From Pomphorhynchus laevis (taxonomy: Eukaryota; Acanthocephala; Palaeacanthocephala; Echinorhynchida; Pomphorhynchidae), in NCBI GenBank assembly GCA_012934845.2, contig WNNJ02000469.1, positions 1-64,000 on the forward strand: DNA of 64,000 nt, read 5' to 3'. A program made the translations under genes and the position numbers. The notes below the pieces were generated by a model. It saw only the letters and a program-made list of their open reading frames with translations, had not been told where the DNA came from and did no database searches. Below are positions 28,301-43,300 of the stretch, piece by piece. How positions within the stretch are numbered: position 1 is the first letter of the stretch; each line of letters begins with the position of its first letter.

Positions 28301-31300
28301 ATGAATCAATCAATGGTATACGACGAATCTAACTTAAAATTATAAGTCATTAAGAGGACTGCTATGTCATCATATTCAGGCACCTATTACTCGACTCAGC
28401 AAAGTAGCGGGGACAAATACATGCAAATGATGCATTTCTTTTGATGTAATTATCTAGATTTATAGTTTATGCTAGCACAAAGTATAAGCTTCGCTATCCG
28501 TACATAAAATATGTCTACTAATGAAGTAAAATTAATAATATTTTGATGATTTACGAAAATTTTTGTTTAGTTTCATTATTATAGGAAACTTAAAACGCTT
28601 TATTTTATATATAAAAGCACTTTTGTAAATTTCATAAATTAATAATTTTTTAAACGCTTTAATATATTTAGGTTAAACCACACTCGAAATCAACGATTCA
28701 TACGGCATAATATCAGTATATATTTCTTTCTTTAATAATAAATCGAGAAACAACGTATAAGCCTTAATCTGAATCATCAGAGGGAATTTAGCATGCGCTT
28801 TGTGCATTGCAGTGCGTATTGCAATTTAATTTATTGCATCAGGTCCTAAATTCCTTTTAATAGAAATGCTGTTTTACAGAGACACTGTCAAGTGTACAAA
28901 TATATAAAATATAATTTGTTGTTACACCTGCCCTGGAACACTCAATGGTGTACTCGTAAATAAATCATTATGTTTTCCTCATTATGAGGCATAAACACCA
29001 GGCAGCATTCTATATATCTTCATCAGACCAAGAAATAGAACTGAATTATTCTCGCAATATTCAAAGTCGCTACGTATGCCCAGTCATCCTATGTGTGACG
29101 ACAAACTTCAACAACGGTATACGCGTTTCGCTCTTACGGAACTCATCAGTACCGTGACTTCAATAATCATCCATAGGCACCTTAACACACGCTTAAACAG
29201 TGTTTTAAGCTCGAAAAACAGAACTACCCTTAATCTGAATCATCAGAGGGAATTTAGCATAAGCTCTGCGCATGGCAGTGCGTATTGCAGTTTAACCATA
29301 CATCAGGCACTATATTCATTTTAATAGAAATGCTGTTTTACAGGGATAGTTTAAAGTGTACAATAGTATAAAATATAATTAGATCTTACACCTGCCCTGG
29401 AACCCCCAATAATATACTTATAAATAAATCACTATGTTTTCTCAACAAGGAGGCATAAACATCATTATTGATATTTCTGATTTTCGAGCTTTGAACATTG
29501 TTTAAGCGTGTGTTAAGGTGGCTATGGATTATTATTGTAATCACGGTATTGATAAGCTCCGATAAAGCGAAATTTCGTCACACATATGATGACTGGGCAT
29601 AAGTAGCGACTTTGAATACTGCGAGAATAATTTTGTTATATTTCTTGGTATGATGATAATATCTGGAATGTTGCATGGTGTGCACCGTAAGATTGTGCTG
29701 GTGTACACCGTAAAGTCAATATAAAACTAATTTACTCATGAGAGGGTCCCAGCGATAGTGTACAACATACAATTCATATTTATATATACAAACTTTTTGT
29801 TACAAACTTTCGAAAATTTCGAAAAGTTTGTAATTTTCCGAAAATGATAGCAGGAAAGTAAAGTGTCCTTTTTTGGAATATAAATTTTTTCCTCGCTTTT
29901 TTGTTCCTGTAAATTTATGAAATTTCAAGAATAAATAAATGGATATTTTTAATATTAAGTAATATTATACTTTACAATATTATCATATGTATAACTGAAT
30001 CAACATTTTGATGTTAGTGGACATTTTGTAAAGTATGGATTTCCAAACTGTTCGACTATACTCTATTTATTAGTTAACGGCAATTTTACAACTTTTTGAG
30101 TTTGTACGTGTATAAGACAAGCATATTTTTTGTAAAATTCCAAAACTATTAAGCCACGATGATAGAAGTTACTGTTACATTGGACGGATCGGATTTAAGT
30201 ATATTAAACCTTGTTTATCCTTTTATATGTAACTTTAACTTTAGTATCCTTTAAGCTACGTAACGAATAATGTTTGATAAAAATAAGGTTATTTGATACA
30301 AAATAGCAGTTACAATACTTCTAACTTTCCTCTCATTAGTCATACGTTACATTCAAGTGCTTTCAAGTGACTCTCTCATGAAATGAACACTTTGTATTTA
30401 TCATTAAATTATGTATAGTATAGATCCAGCTATTCATTTTCTGTATTGACCATATTGGATTACATTCAAAGCTATTCAAAATTAATTAAAATTGTTAATA
30501 GTTGATCCAATATTGATAAAAAATTATTGGAGCTGGATCGCAAAAATAGTTATTTCACTCACCTCTGTTAGCATCTTCAGAAATTTACAATTTAATTACA
30601 AATGTAATTTTCTGAAGATGTTATCTCAGAAGTTATCGAAATGTCTAATAAAATGTTCCCATTTTTTGATCCGGCTCGAATAATTACATGATTTTACCAA
30701 TTAAAACTTTACAAAAATTATTCTGTTATGTTTCTCGCTGCAATTATGTTTCCATTTACAAGCGAGTAGTTAGTAAATTCTAATTACTTGAGATAGGATA
30801 ATCTTTAAAATTAACAATAATGTTAATTTAGCAAGTTTCTGAATGTTAGACAAAATTAACATTTAAATTGGCGTAATTATAAAGATAAATTTAAATCCTC
30901 TTTATTGCTCTAGATTTAACAATTTATCATCATTTTGCAATACGCATGCAGTTGAAATATCTAAGCTTAAGGATTGTAACGAAATTGATAAATTAAAGAG
31001 CATTATTCAAGAGTTCTATGAGCACACACAATCTGAAGTTGCGTGGGAAATACTTAATGCATGGTCAGAGAATATATTCCGTTTTATAAAGGTTAGCGTT
31101 ATTACATGCAGTTCTTTTCAAGGTATTTTCATACATTTTTTCATTTTATCATTTTATTTATTTTTATGATTTCAAATAGTCAATGTAAATTTCTTTCGTA
31201 TTAGAAATTTGTATTAGTAATTAGTTTCGTTTGAGCCCTTGCAGGTTAATAAATCGTTACATTATTGTATTATGTTTTATAAATTAAAAATTTAATTAAA

Positions 31301-34300
31301 TGTATTTTTGTACATAACAGTCAAAAATAATATTTAAATATATATCATAATATAATATTAAAAATATCCATTTCTTTCTGTTCTTAGTACATATAATAAT
31401 ATTATGAGAATAGTGCGATAATATTGTAACAATATTACAAAAATAATGTACTAATATAAAATAATATAAATATTGTAAAAAATAATGTTTCAGACAATCA
31501 TTTTTTGTTTATAAAAAATGGCTCTCACTTCTTTAACTTAATTAGAAATAAGCATGCTAAAAATATTAAAATATTCACTGATAATGTAAATTATTTATCC
31601 ACTAACGTTCCATTTTCAACTACTACTGATATTGCTAATAATAGTAGCTAACAGTCCGGTACATTTGACACTTAGAAAGAAGAATAAACTAATCTGTTAA
31701 TTTTTTAAAATATAACTTTTTATTTTGATCTGCGATATGGTATCAGAAAGACTGATTAGTCATGGAAAATCCACTTGCACCAACAGTAGCATAGACGTAC
31801 CAAGGAAATATTTTGTAAATAAATTTTATTTTGTAATTGATTGATTTCGTTAAAACTATAGGCTATAGATAAATCTTACCACAAAAGTAATAATGTAAAA
31901 AATTGTGTGAACAATTGTGTAAAAAATAGGGGCCGAAACCTGATAACATATCGGTAAAGGAATAATAAAATCAGATTTAAGTAAATATATTCCTAAAAAA
32001 GGTATAAGTTGTTACCTAATTAGGACGAAAAATTTGTAATTATAATAAAGAATTGAAATCAATATGTAACGATAATATTAGAAACAACATAGAAACTGAA
32101 TGTGATTGCAAAAGTCTTAATTTTGATAAAATAAATGAACATATATGTACTCGTAATCTAGAATTAATTAAAAACAATGAATTATGGAAAATGCTATCAA
32201 AAGGGTGTAAATATAGATTAAATAATAATACACAATAGAAATAAAATTAAATAATATAATTACTTAAATGCTTACTTTGATAAGTTGATTAATAGTGAAA
32301 GCTTGAATATATCTAAGATAAACATTTGGCAAGATTATATATTTAATAAAAATATATAAAAATATAAAATATATATATAAATATATTTATTTTTAATAAA
32401 ATAAAAAATAAAATGAAAATAACAAACAATTATAAAAGGAAAGATAAAATTAATAAAGATATGTATACAGAACGTACTAAATTAAAGCATAACTATGTAA
32501 TAACAACTATTGATAAAGCTAGTAATATCTTTGTCTTCATATGCAAAAAGCTTTATAATGATATACTAATGAAAGAGGTTAATTCTAATGATTTAAATGT
32601 AAATCCGACATATGAACGTAGTGAGTTGAGTTTAGAAACAATTATTACAAGTTATTGTTCTATAATGGATGAGAAGGGTATAAAAATTGAATTAGATAAT
32701 AAAACTATCCGTTTATTATATTGGAATCCAAAATTACATAAAAATTCAATAAAACCTAGGTTCAAAATCATTTAAATAATTTAATAGATGCATATTATAA
32801 ACTAGTTTAACTAGATTAATATAAAAATAAAATCAAACAGAGATTCTGTTGATTGTCTGTTGAATCTACAGACAGCTACTAGGATTATTTGACCCCGCTG
32901 CTATGCTGGGTAGAGGAGTTAGGGGCCGAAACCTGATAGCATAGCAGTTCCTCCTGATGACCTCTAATTCTTATTCTGATACAACATCTGTTATTTATTA
33001 GTCAATTCATAAAAATGACGTTTATTTTAAATTTCAATTTTTTATTTTAACTTGATTTAAATTATAGAAAATCTAAAAACAATTATTAATTTTATTATTT
33101 AATTATTAAATTTTGATTTAGCATTATTATGTTTTGCTTATTTTATAATTATATTAAATACGTAGACTCAGTTAGCTGATTTGATTATTGATTAAGTTGT
33201 TTATCACTAAAATTTTATTATTTCAACAAGATATTAGATCTTATCAATAGTGATTTATGCTTCATCTTTTGTATTTTTATTTATGTAGTTTACTTTTTAT
33301 TTTATGTTTGTATGGCGTTTCCTAAACAGATTACATTTTGCAGATTGATAAACTCAATTGATTTTATGTTTTTAATAAAGTGAAATTATCATATCCCTTA
33401 TTATTTTTATAATCTACAATGTTATATATTAAATTGACGCGATTTTATATTATACATACCAAAAATATTTATCTCAAAAATATATTATTACAAAAATATA
33501 ATGGAAATTGTGAAAAAATATATAAGTTATGCAATGTGATTTATCACTATATTGCATTTTTTGTTCACCACATAATGACATCTTTTAATCAATTTAAATG
33601 GTATAACCTTATGTAATATATAGCAGTTCTTATCCTTCAGTTATCTGCTGTCGTATCTCTTAATCATTTCGACACAGTCAACGATTACAGATCGTTAAGT
33701 CGGTCTTCACTTATCAGTATACAGAGCGAACCTTCAATTGATCTTGATGTCATCCCGGATCTTGAAGATATCGTAAATGAGAAACACAAGTAAGTGATTT
33801 TATAATTACTGCGATATTAATATTTTTTCGATACTGCTATAAGTATTAGTATTTTATTATTATACTATTTTTGAATTAGTAATTAAATAAAATAAATGAT
33901 AATTAATAATTAAATTTTAATTGTAAACTTGCTTTTACGTTCATACACTTTTATTGAAATAAATTCCAAAATTAGACTCTGTTTTATCTTAATTTATTAA
34001 TTATACTGCCATCAATTAAAATATATTTTTTATATCAATATATTTTAATTAATTTAAAATTAATTAGACATTAATTTATATCTCGTGAGATGGTAAAATT
34101 AGTGCTAGTATATCTTTTAAATGAGTAAAAATCAATTGAAGTATTTTCTTATTAGTTTTTTACGGTAAATATCGAAACAAATAATAAAAGATTAGCGTAT
34201 GTTTTAATTTGAATAATTACATTTTTAATTAAAGTCGTTTAATGTCTTTATTTTGTTCTCTCTTGTAGAGGCTTTCTACTTTACGAACGTGAGAAACTGG

Positions 34301-37300
34301 CCTATCGAAATGTACGAGAGCGAATTACCGACAAAGATGAAATTGTAAATTTATTTGCCTTAAAAAGTGGTATCAAAAAGCAAGCTTCTCGTTGTATTAA
34401 TTGTGGTGTGCCTTTCTGCCAATCCGAATTCGGATGTCCCGTTGGCTGTGTAATTTCCGATTTTAACAAACTTGTAACTGAGGTATTATTTAACGTTAAA
34501 TTTACTATTTGTTTATTGTTTTGTTATAATTGTAAGATTCAAATTGTCAAAATAGAATAAAAATTATTTAATTTAAATGAATTCGATTAATTCATTTAAC
34601 TTAATTAACTTAATCGAATTAACTTAATTGAAAGTACATAAGAAATAATATATTGCCAGTCCTCCTCTGCATCCAGTAGTGGGAGGGATCTGGCAATGAT
34701 GAGTAATTATAATGACGAAACGGCATTCGTCATTCTTTCACGTCCGGCTTATATGTATTACTTAAAAAATACATAATTTATATTCAAAATATCTAATATA
34801 TATTAAATATTTAATATGATTTAAAGAATAAATCGTATAATAATATAGAATGCTATTAACATTTTTTATTAATAACTAAATAAGTTACTTAAGATTTCTT
34901 ACAACTTAAATATTTTTGACAGATTATAAATAATATAATACATATTGTATATAATAATAAAATATATTTAAATAAGTTTTATAAGATATCAAATATGATA
35001 ATATTTTAGAATGTCAACATGCTATTCTAATATGTTAACTTTATATTTAAATCAATTTAGTCATTTAATATTAATGATTTTGTTAGCAACTTTTAATCAT
35101 TTGATAAAATAACATTCAATTAAAAATGGTATATGTATAACAATAATAATTGTCTGAGTCACTCACCATTACTTGAGATTTTTTATAAATTAAATATTTT
35201 TAATATTTAATATTTAATATTTACTTGATACTGGAATTATGGCACTATTTTAATTAGAGATAAATTACAACGAAAGCAAGAACAACAACTTTTATTTTCG
35301 TTTTTATAGTGACTGTTGGAAATTTGCAAAAATGTGTGTTCGCATTTCTTCACTTTCATTAATTTCATAAATTAACTCATAATTTATCAATTATGCTACA
35401 AATTGCTTAAATGGAGAGTTTTTTGTGTGGACGAAATAACTTTTATCTCCCTATTTTAGGATGATTGGAAGAGTGCACTTCAGCGTATTTTGCAAAGCAA
35501 TAATTTCCCTGAATTTACTGGTCGGGTTTGTCCTGCATTTTGCGAGGTAGTTTGATTTTGCATTTCTAATTTGTTAATACAGTGAAAATTCAATTAACTA
35601 AAGTTTAATTTTTTTTGTAGGGTTATATAATATCGTAATGATCTTTAACTTTAATTAAGGCATAATATTATAATTATAATATTAAAGACAGTATATCTGT
35701 CAAATTTCATTATTATAACTCGTTTACCTAAAAAAACTATTTATTTTTGCAAATGTAGTACTTTTACAATGTCATTAGCATATACAACTATCAACTTGAC
35801 CATTACTTCAAATCCAATATAAAGCAACAATTTACCTGACTTTTAGTACCTTTGGGTAAGACACAAATTAAATTTGGCCAGAAATGTCATTGAAACCGCT
35901 GTCATAATGGAGTTACTTCCTTGAAAACAAACGCTTTATAACATTTAATAAGATTGTAACTTAGTTAATTGTTCTTTAAATTTAAATAATAATATATATT
36001 TTTATCGAATCGTACAGGATTGAAATTTAAGTATTTTATCTTTATTTTGTTAATTTATATAATTATTTAAGAATATTGAGTGTTACTGCATTTATATACA
36101 TGCGTGTTACAATTTAAACCTAAATTCTAAAATAAACTTTATGATTGTTGATTTCAATATGCTATTATAATTTAAAAAAAATATTTAAAATAATATTTTT
36201 GTAAAATCTCGTTAATCCGTAATTTAGTAAAGTGAATTAATGTTTCACATTGAAAACAAATATAGTATTTCGGATCCTCCGTTTTAACCGAAATATAGCA
36301 AAGAATTAAAAAATTAGAATCAAAACACTAGGATAATGTATTTGTGCACATAACAGAGTGTTCACAAGAAATTATGATGCAAAATATATTTTTCGGTCTT
36401 TGTGCAAGGTGTATTTTGGTATAAATAATTTATATTGAAAATTAAACTTTTAAAATTTACTTTATATTATATTCAAATGTTGATGCATTCTTAAAGTAAA
36501 CAAACCAAATGCTTATTTGCAATGTAATATATTCATATGTAATTAATAATAATTTAGAGTGCTTGTGTTCTTCAACCAGACCCTGTTACCATTCGAAATG
36601 TAGAGTTAGTAATCGCCGAACATGGATTTATAAATAACTGGATTATTCCAGAAATACCATCTCATAGAACAGGTTATAGAGTATCAATCGTTGGAAGTGG
36701 ACCTGCTGGTCTTGCAGCTGCATCCCAGCTCAATAAGGTTTGATAATTTAGCTATCCTTGGTAAATTGAGTGTTCTTAATTTGATAAAAATTGCATAAAT
36801 CCTTTACAAAGCATCTTACGTTTATAACTTGATTTTTATTAGCAGTCATATAGACGAATGCAATAAGTAAGATATATGTCGGTTGAATAAAATGCAAAGT
36901 GTGTGGATGGAGTTTTTTAATATAATTTAAACGAGGGATTATTTTTAATGTAAGTCCATATCAGAATTCCTTAAATTCAGTAAACGAAGTATTAAATAAT
37001 AAATTAATAATTTAATGCGATTATTAATAATTGATAATTAATTTATTATAATAAATAAATGCGATTTAATATCAAAACAAGTATATCATTTATTTATGGA
37101 TGCTTATTCAATTATTATTGATTATTAATAATTACTTTTATCGATTAATTTACATTAATAGGGATTTGATTACATATAGTCGCTTATTTGTGAAACAGAT
37201 TTTATGTGATTAATTTTTTAGACTAATCGCGATAACATAAATTGTTCAATCACGATAATGATCAACACGATCAAAATGTCTTTGTAAAAATATAAATAAC

Positions 37301-40300
37301 GTCTGCCGTCTCTAATTTGCACCATTACAGGCACTCCAGTACTACCATGATATTAATAAATTTTAAAAATTGAAATGTTTAATGATCTGTCGTTTGTTTT
37401 CATCATATAACTTGCTATTGTTATTGGGCTTAAAATATTAAAGAAATTAATTATACAAGTGACAATTTTTATTGTCACCTGACTTGGGTGATGACTGACA
37501 TAAATTCAGTTTTAAAAAGTATTCGGTAGTTCAATCTCTGATTCGTTTATTTCTTGAATATTGTCTGAATTCTAATGAGACAAATTCAACTTCAACAATT
37601 TCTACTAATTGTTTCTACTAACAATTTCGGTAACCATCTCTTCAACGAATACGACTCGCGTTAATGCACGTTACTGCTACCAAATGATGATAAACTGGTC
37701 ACAACAGAGAAGACGTTGTCTGCTTTCTACCAGATATGCCTGAGAAGCTGCAAATGGATCGAAACAAATGAATCGACATCGGATTCTGATCTAGTTGAAC
37801 ACTTGATACAGTGTGCGAAGTGTGCAGCCGACACTAAGTTGTACTTCCTGAGGCAATTGCCACGTGACTTTCACTGGTAAATTCGACAATGGACCAAAAG
37901 GCGGAGGAGAGTCTCGGAGACATGTTTATCTACAGTAGCTATGTTAGATCATCACAGTATATCGGGAACGGGAGATAGCAGATCAAACAAGCGATGACAA
38001 TGAACATGACAAGAGACAAATTTACAAAGAATAAATTAGGAGCTATGATCAATGATCTACTCACCACTTATCAGAGGAAGTTTCATTGTCGGGTGCCGTG
38101 TGACTGGGCAGTTGTACGAAGACAGCGAATGAGACATCAACATTCGAAGCGGACTAGCCTTCATGTAGGAACGTGGAATGTCATCTGGCTGGAGGGAAGG
38201 ATCCAGAATTAGTTAGAGATATGGTTCGCTTCGGTCTAAAAATAGTCGGAGTGACTTGTCTTTACTATTCTGGAACTAGAACTGTTGTGTTGCGTATGCT
38301 ACAAACATTATCTCGGAATACGTAGTCTTCGAGGAAGATCTTCAGGCTCTGCTTGATATTACTCTGGTGGGAGATTCCCTCGTTTTATTGGGCGACTTCA
38401 ATACTAATGTTGGTAGCCACCGTAGCACTTGGAAAGAAGTGTTGGTGAGGAACGGACTCTGAACTAAGCGCGAGTGATATTGAATTATTCCATTTTTGTT
38501 CTCGTAACAATTTGTGCATAAACAACACAATGTTTGAACATAAAGAGATTCATAGATACACATGGGATCAGAATTCCTTCAGTCAAAGATCAATGATCAA
38601 TTTTGTAATTGTTTCATCTGATCTGCGACGTTATGCTCTGGACACTCGTGTGAAAAGAGGCGATGAACTGTCAACTGATCACTACCTTGTAGTTAGTAAG
38701 CTTTGATGGCAGCATCAGATGTTAGACAAGCCTAGTAAACCAAAACGTTGTATGAGGGCGCGCTGGGAGCGTCTAGTAGATGTCTCTGTCAACGAATGTT
38801 TTTCTGGCTACATCCGGGTGAACCTATCTCGGTTGCCAGAATAGTAAAGAACATTGATCAGGAATTGAATATGTTCAGATCCTCGCTTCACAAAGCAACT
38901 GTGAAAATTTATGGCTCGAAGGCGCTAGTGCTTGTCGCAGAGCAAACTCGAACTACTTGATGGACACCATCAATTAGAGATTTCGGCCAACAGAAGAAGC
39001 TGACTTATAAGGCAACTTTGTCTGATAAATCAGTGGAAGCTATAAACAAGCACCAAAGGGCAAAGATTGCTTAAATGCGATAAGTTATCGAAGCTAAAAT
39101 TGCGGTTTGGGAGAAGTTTGGTGAGCACTTAAAATTTGCTTATAGGTCAGCTTCGAATATGTTCTGGAGAACGATCAATAACCTTCGTGTTGAAAACAGA
39201 AAACTTCTTAAACTGTCTATGACAAGAGAAGGTCCATGCTAATTGACATTGAAAAAATGCTTTGTTGTTGTAAAAAGCATTTTATGAGTTTTGGTGGATA
39301 TTCCTTGACTTGTAGATGTAGAGCCTTTAGAACCAAGAGAAGCCATAATCTCTTTTGAACAGGTCATCACTGTTGTTAAAAATTTCGTAATGGTAAATAT
39401 TCAGGAGTTGACAAAATTCGATCGTAAGCTTTAAAGGATCTCGACGTTGTAGGCATGAAGTGGCTAACAATGATCTTCAACGTTGCATTGAAGTCGGGCA
39501 ATGTTTCTAGTGAGTAGTGAACTAAGACTTCAGGTATTTTGGGATGTTTGTTATCGAGGAACGGCTGGAACATCAGAGAGATTGAGAAGCTGATATGTGC
39601 AGATAACGCAGCAATTCGTCTTGTACAGGTCTGTCGTGGTGAAGCGGAAGTTGAGTCTTTTGGCGAAGCTTTCGGTTTATCACGCAATCTTTGTTCCTAT
39701 CTTAACCTATGGTCATGAGCTTTCGGTTATGACCGAAAGGATAAGATTTCGGTTACAGACGACAGAAATGAGGTTCCTTTGCGGTGTGGTCAGTCTTAGC
39801 CTTAGAGATAAGGTTAGGAATTCGGTTATCCGGTATTGACTCGGAGTAAAGTCGCTGCTCCTCCACATCGAAGATAGTCAGTTGAGGTGGCTAGGACACG
39901 TTCTGAGAATGTCTAGGTATCGCCTTCCTCAGATGGTTTTTCAGGCCAGACTATCTGGAAAGAGATCTCGAGGTATACCTTGATATCGTTGGAGAGATCA
40001 AATCTCAAAACTAGCCGTAGACCGCCTTGGACTCTCTGATCGAGAACTCTGCTTTGTCGCCCATTATCGCGTAATCTGGAGTAGTTTGGTTCGTACACTG
40101 TCTCTACGACTTGACACCTGGAATAATCGTTGACATGAAAAATCTTGTGTAATATTATTTGTTTTTTTTTCCTTGTCAAGAAATTATTGTTGCCTGTGTC
40201 TTCTTATACAATTATCGTACTCATATTTTGACTCACCAAGTCTTCATATCATCATGATATTCTACCAACGACTGATTTTAAATCTATTGACTCAGCACTA

Positions 40301-43300
40301 GTATCTTTCTTCTGTAAACTATTTAATGTATTCTACTAGAGATCTTCCCCGCTGCATGGAACTCTTCCAATATCCGTCCTCTTCTAAAATCCCAATCCCT
40401 TGACCATAATCTTCCATCGTATTACCGTCCAATCTCACTCCTTCCCACTGTTTCGAAACTCTTTGAGAGACTCAATTTGCGCCAAGTCATGCCCTACCTA
40501 AATTCGTCAAACCTTCTTCCTCAATATAAATATGCATACCGTAAAAACAGATCCACTGAAACTGCTTGTCACAAGTCAATCGGTTATCTTCTCTCGGCTC
40601 GCGCCGTGATACTAGACGCATTCGAAAAACCATATTTTTTTTATTTCCAACACACTATTGTCCTCCCTCCTGCTACTTCGTCTTATTAGTTTCTCAAAAT
40701 CCCCATCTTGTGTTACTGCCTCTCTGTATTGCTTTCTTCGCACTACAGCCCCCATACTTCTTCGATGCCGGCGTTTTGATCCCATCTCCAAAGAACTTAT
40801 CAACCTTCATTGAATCAATGTACATAATCGAGCTTTATATTTCCCAACAGTTCTCTATTTTCATTTACTTTATCATCCCTTCCGTATCTTCACCTAGAAT
40901 TGCACGGTGCTGAATATTCGTCCTCCAGAACACTTTGCTCAAACAATCAGTTGTCATCAGTCGAACTTTGGCTTGCGTTCCCGTTTCATTCTTATGCCTC
41001 TCATTTAGAATTATCCCTTAAACTTCGTTGCCAGCCTAACCTCACTACCTTTAAATCCATGTTTCGCACCAAACTACGGAGTAATTAGGCCCTGCAGCTC
41101 ATCTAGCAATGAGATCCGAATGTTTCATCGTTCTAACATCGGCTAAGTGCTATGGACTTCAGTCACGTTATTTTTAAATATATTTTTTATTTCAGTAGAC
41201 TTGTAAGCGGCCTGTCTGCATGAGCCACCTAAAAAATTAATAAATCTCTCTATTGCTGTCAATATAATCTACAAATAAGCTGAGTTCGTTCGGATATATA
41301 ATATTTTAAAAGAAATAAGTAGCAAAATATATTATTATTAAAATACTTGAAATCTGATGTCGAAAATACTATGTAATTCATTACAATGGAAGTTAAGATA
41401 ATTCGCACTGATTGACTTAAATTTTTTAAAATAGATACCAACTATCTATTCAAAATAATTGTAAAAAATTGTAAATAGTTGTACATATACGATCAAAATT
41501 GCAACTCTTTATCAATAAAGTGGTAATTTTGTATTTTAGGCAGGTCATGATGTGGTTATATACGAGCAAGAAGCTGAAGTCGGAGGTTTGCTTCGTTATG
41601 GAATACCACCGACGCGACTAAACAGAAAGGTATTTGCTTTTTATGAACTTTAACATTTGAAACGATTTCCTTTTGCCAAGATAATTGATCGTCGAATTAA
41701 TATTATGCAAAGAGAAGGTGTGAAATTACTAGTTAACTACAAAATTGATGATGCTAAACTACTTGATTTACTGAGTTTGTCTGATTCCGTCGTTATCGCC
41801 GTCGGTTCATCTTGGCCTAAGGAATTAAAAGTAGACGGTGGGCTGTTTTATTTGAATAAGTAAAATTTTTGAAATTATTTTTCTTTATTTAGATGAAAGG
41901 GAACCTAGATAATATGAAAATTCTGTTAATCCAAATGTTATTTGATATTTCTCAGTATTTATGTCGTATGAGTCGTGAACATAAATGATTATTTTAGTTT
42001 GATCATTTGATTGTTTAGCAGAAGATAATTGCAACGAATAGCGAAATATCAAATATTTTTTTGTATTAACAGAATTTTATTCTTTTAAATTCAAATTACG
42101 AATTCTGATCTTTAACACTTAAACTGAATTTTTAATATTTTAAATTTGACAACATTTTATTGCGAAATAAACAAACCCTAAGATTTGTTAATAACTTGAC
42201 TATTTGTCTAAAATCATAAGCAAAAATCCATGATGGATCAATTAAATATCATTTATAAATAGATTTAAAATTGAATAATAATTACTATAATAATTTAAAT
42301 TTGATTGTAATATTTTTTATTGCTAAAGAATTTATTTATACTTTTGAGAAATTCGATGTTAGCATAAAATTCTTTGCTAATATTCTAATTTATAATATCC
42401 GATTATTAATAATAATTAATTTTAAAATAAATTAAAATTAATTTCACAATTTTAGAATAAAACTTCTTGTTATAGCTTTGTGACTAATTAGGAATGTCTT
42501 ACTACCAAATATACACTCTATTATCAAAAGCTCATATCAGTATTTGAATATTAATATAATATATTATATTATATATAATATTATATCTTAACTGGTCGGT
42601 TTGATATTATCCTCGTGTGGTTGTTTGATTCCTATCAGCATCACTGTACACTACAATCAGCGTGGGTGGACCTCATCAGCAGTTAGACCACGCCTACATT
42701 TCGTGTTCCGGTCCTGTTACTGCTTCTGCTAAACTCCTTGTCGCCGAAATGCTGGTTTATATTTGGCTTATATACCCAATTACACAATTAATGTGTTAAC
42801 ACATTAATTGTGTAATTTGGTATATAAGCCAAATATAAACCAATTAATGATTAATTATTACACAATTAATGTGTTAACACATTAATTGTGTAATTTGGTA
42901 TATAGGCCAAATATAAACCAGCATTTCGGCTGCAAGGAGTTCAGCAGAAGCAGTAAAAGGACCCAAACACGAAATGTAGGCGTGGGCTCACTGCTAATGA
43001 GGTCCACCCACGCTGATTGTAGTGTACAGTGATGCTGATAGGAATCAAACAACCACACGAGGATAATATCAAAACGCCCAGTTAAGAAAAGCGGCTCGTG
43101 TATGCCATATTCACAATAATATTATATATTATTTAATATTATATTATATTATATTATATTTTCGCTGCAATTTTTTATCGGTAATAAGTTGAATTTATCA
43201 TTATAATAATATGATCACAGAATTTAACGTTTTTAGTCGTGAATAGCCGCTACTTCCAAATTTTACTACTTCTAAAAAGAATTAAAAAATTTAAAGTATA

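Noticed and set aside
32884-32990. R2 read as a hammerhead (GAAA and CTGATGA both present)
   Set aside because: The order is GAAA before CTGATGA, and I could not find the stems and cleavage triplet required for any of the circular permutations.
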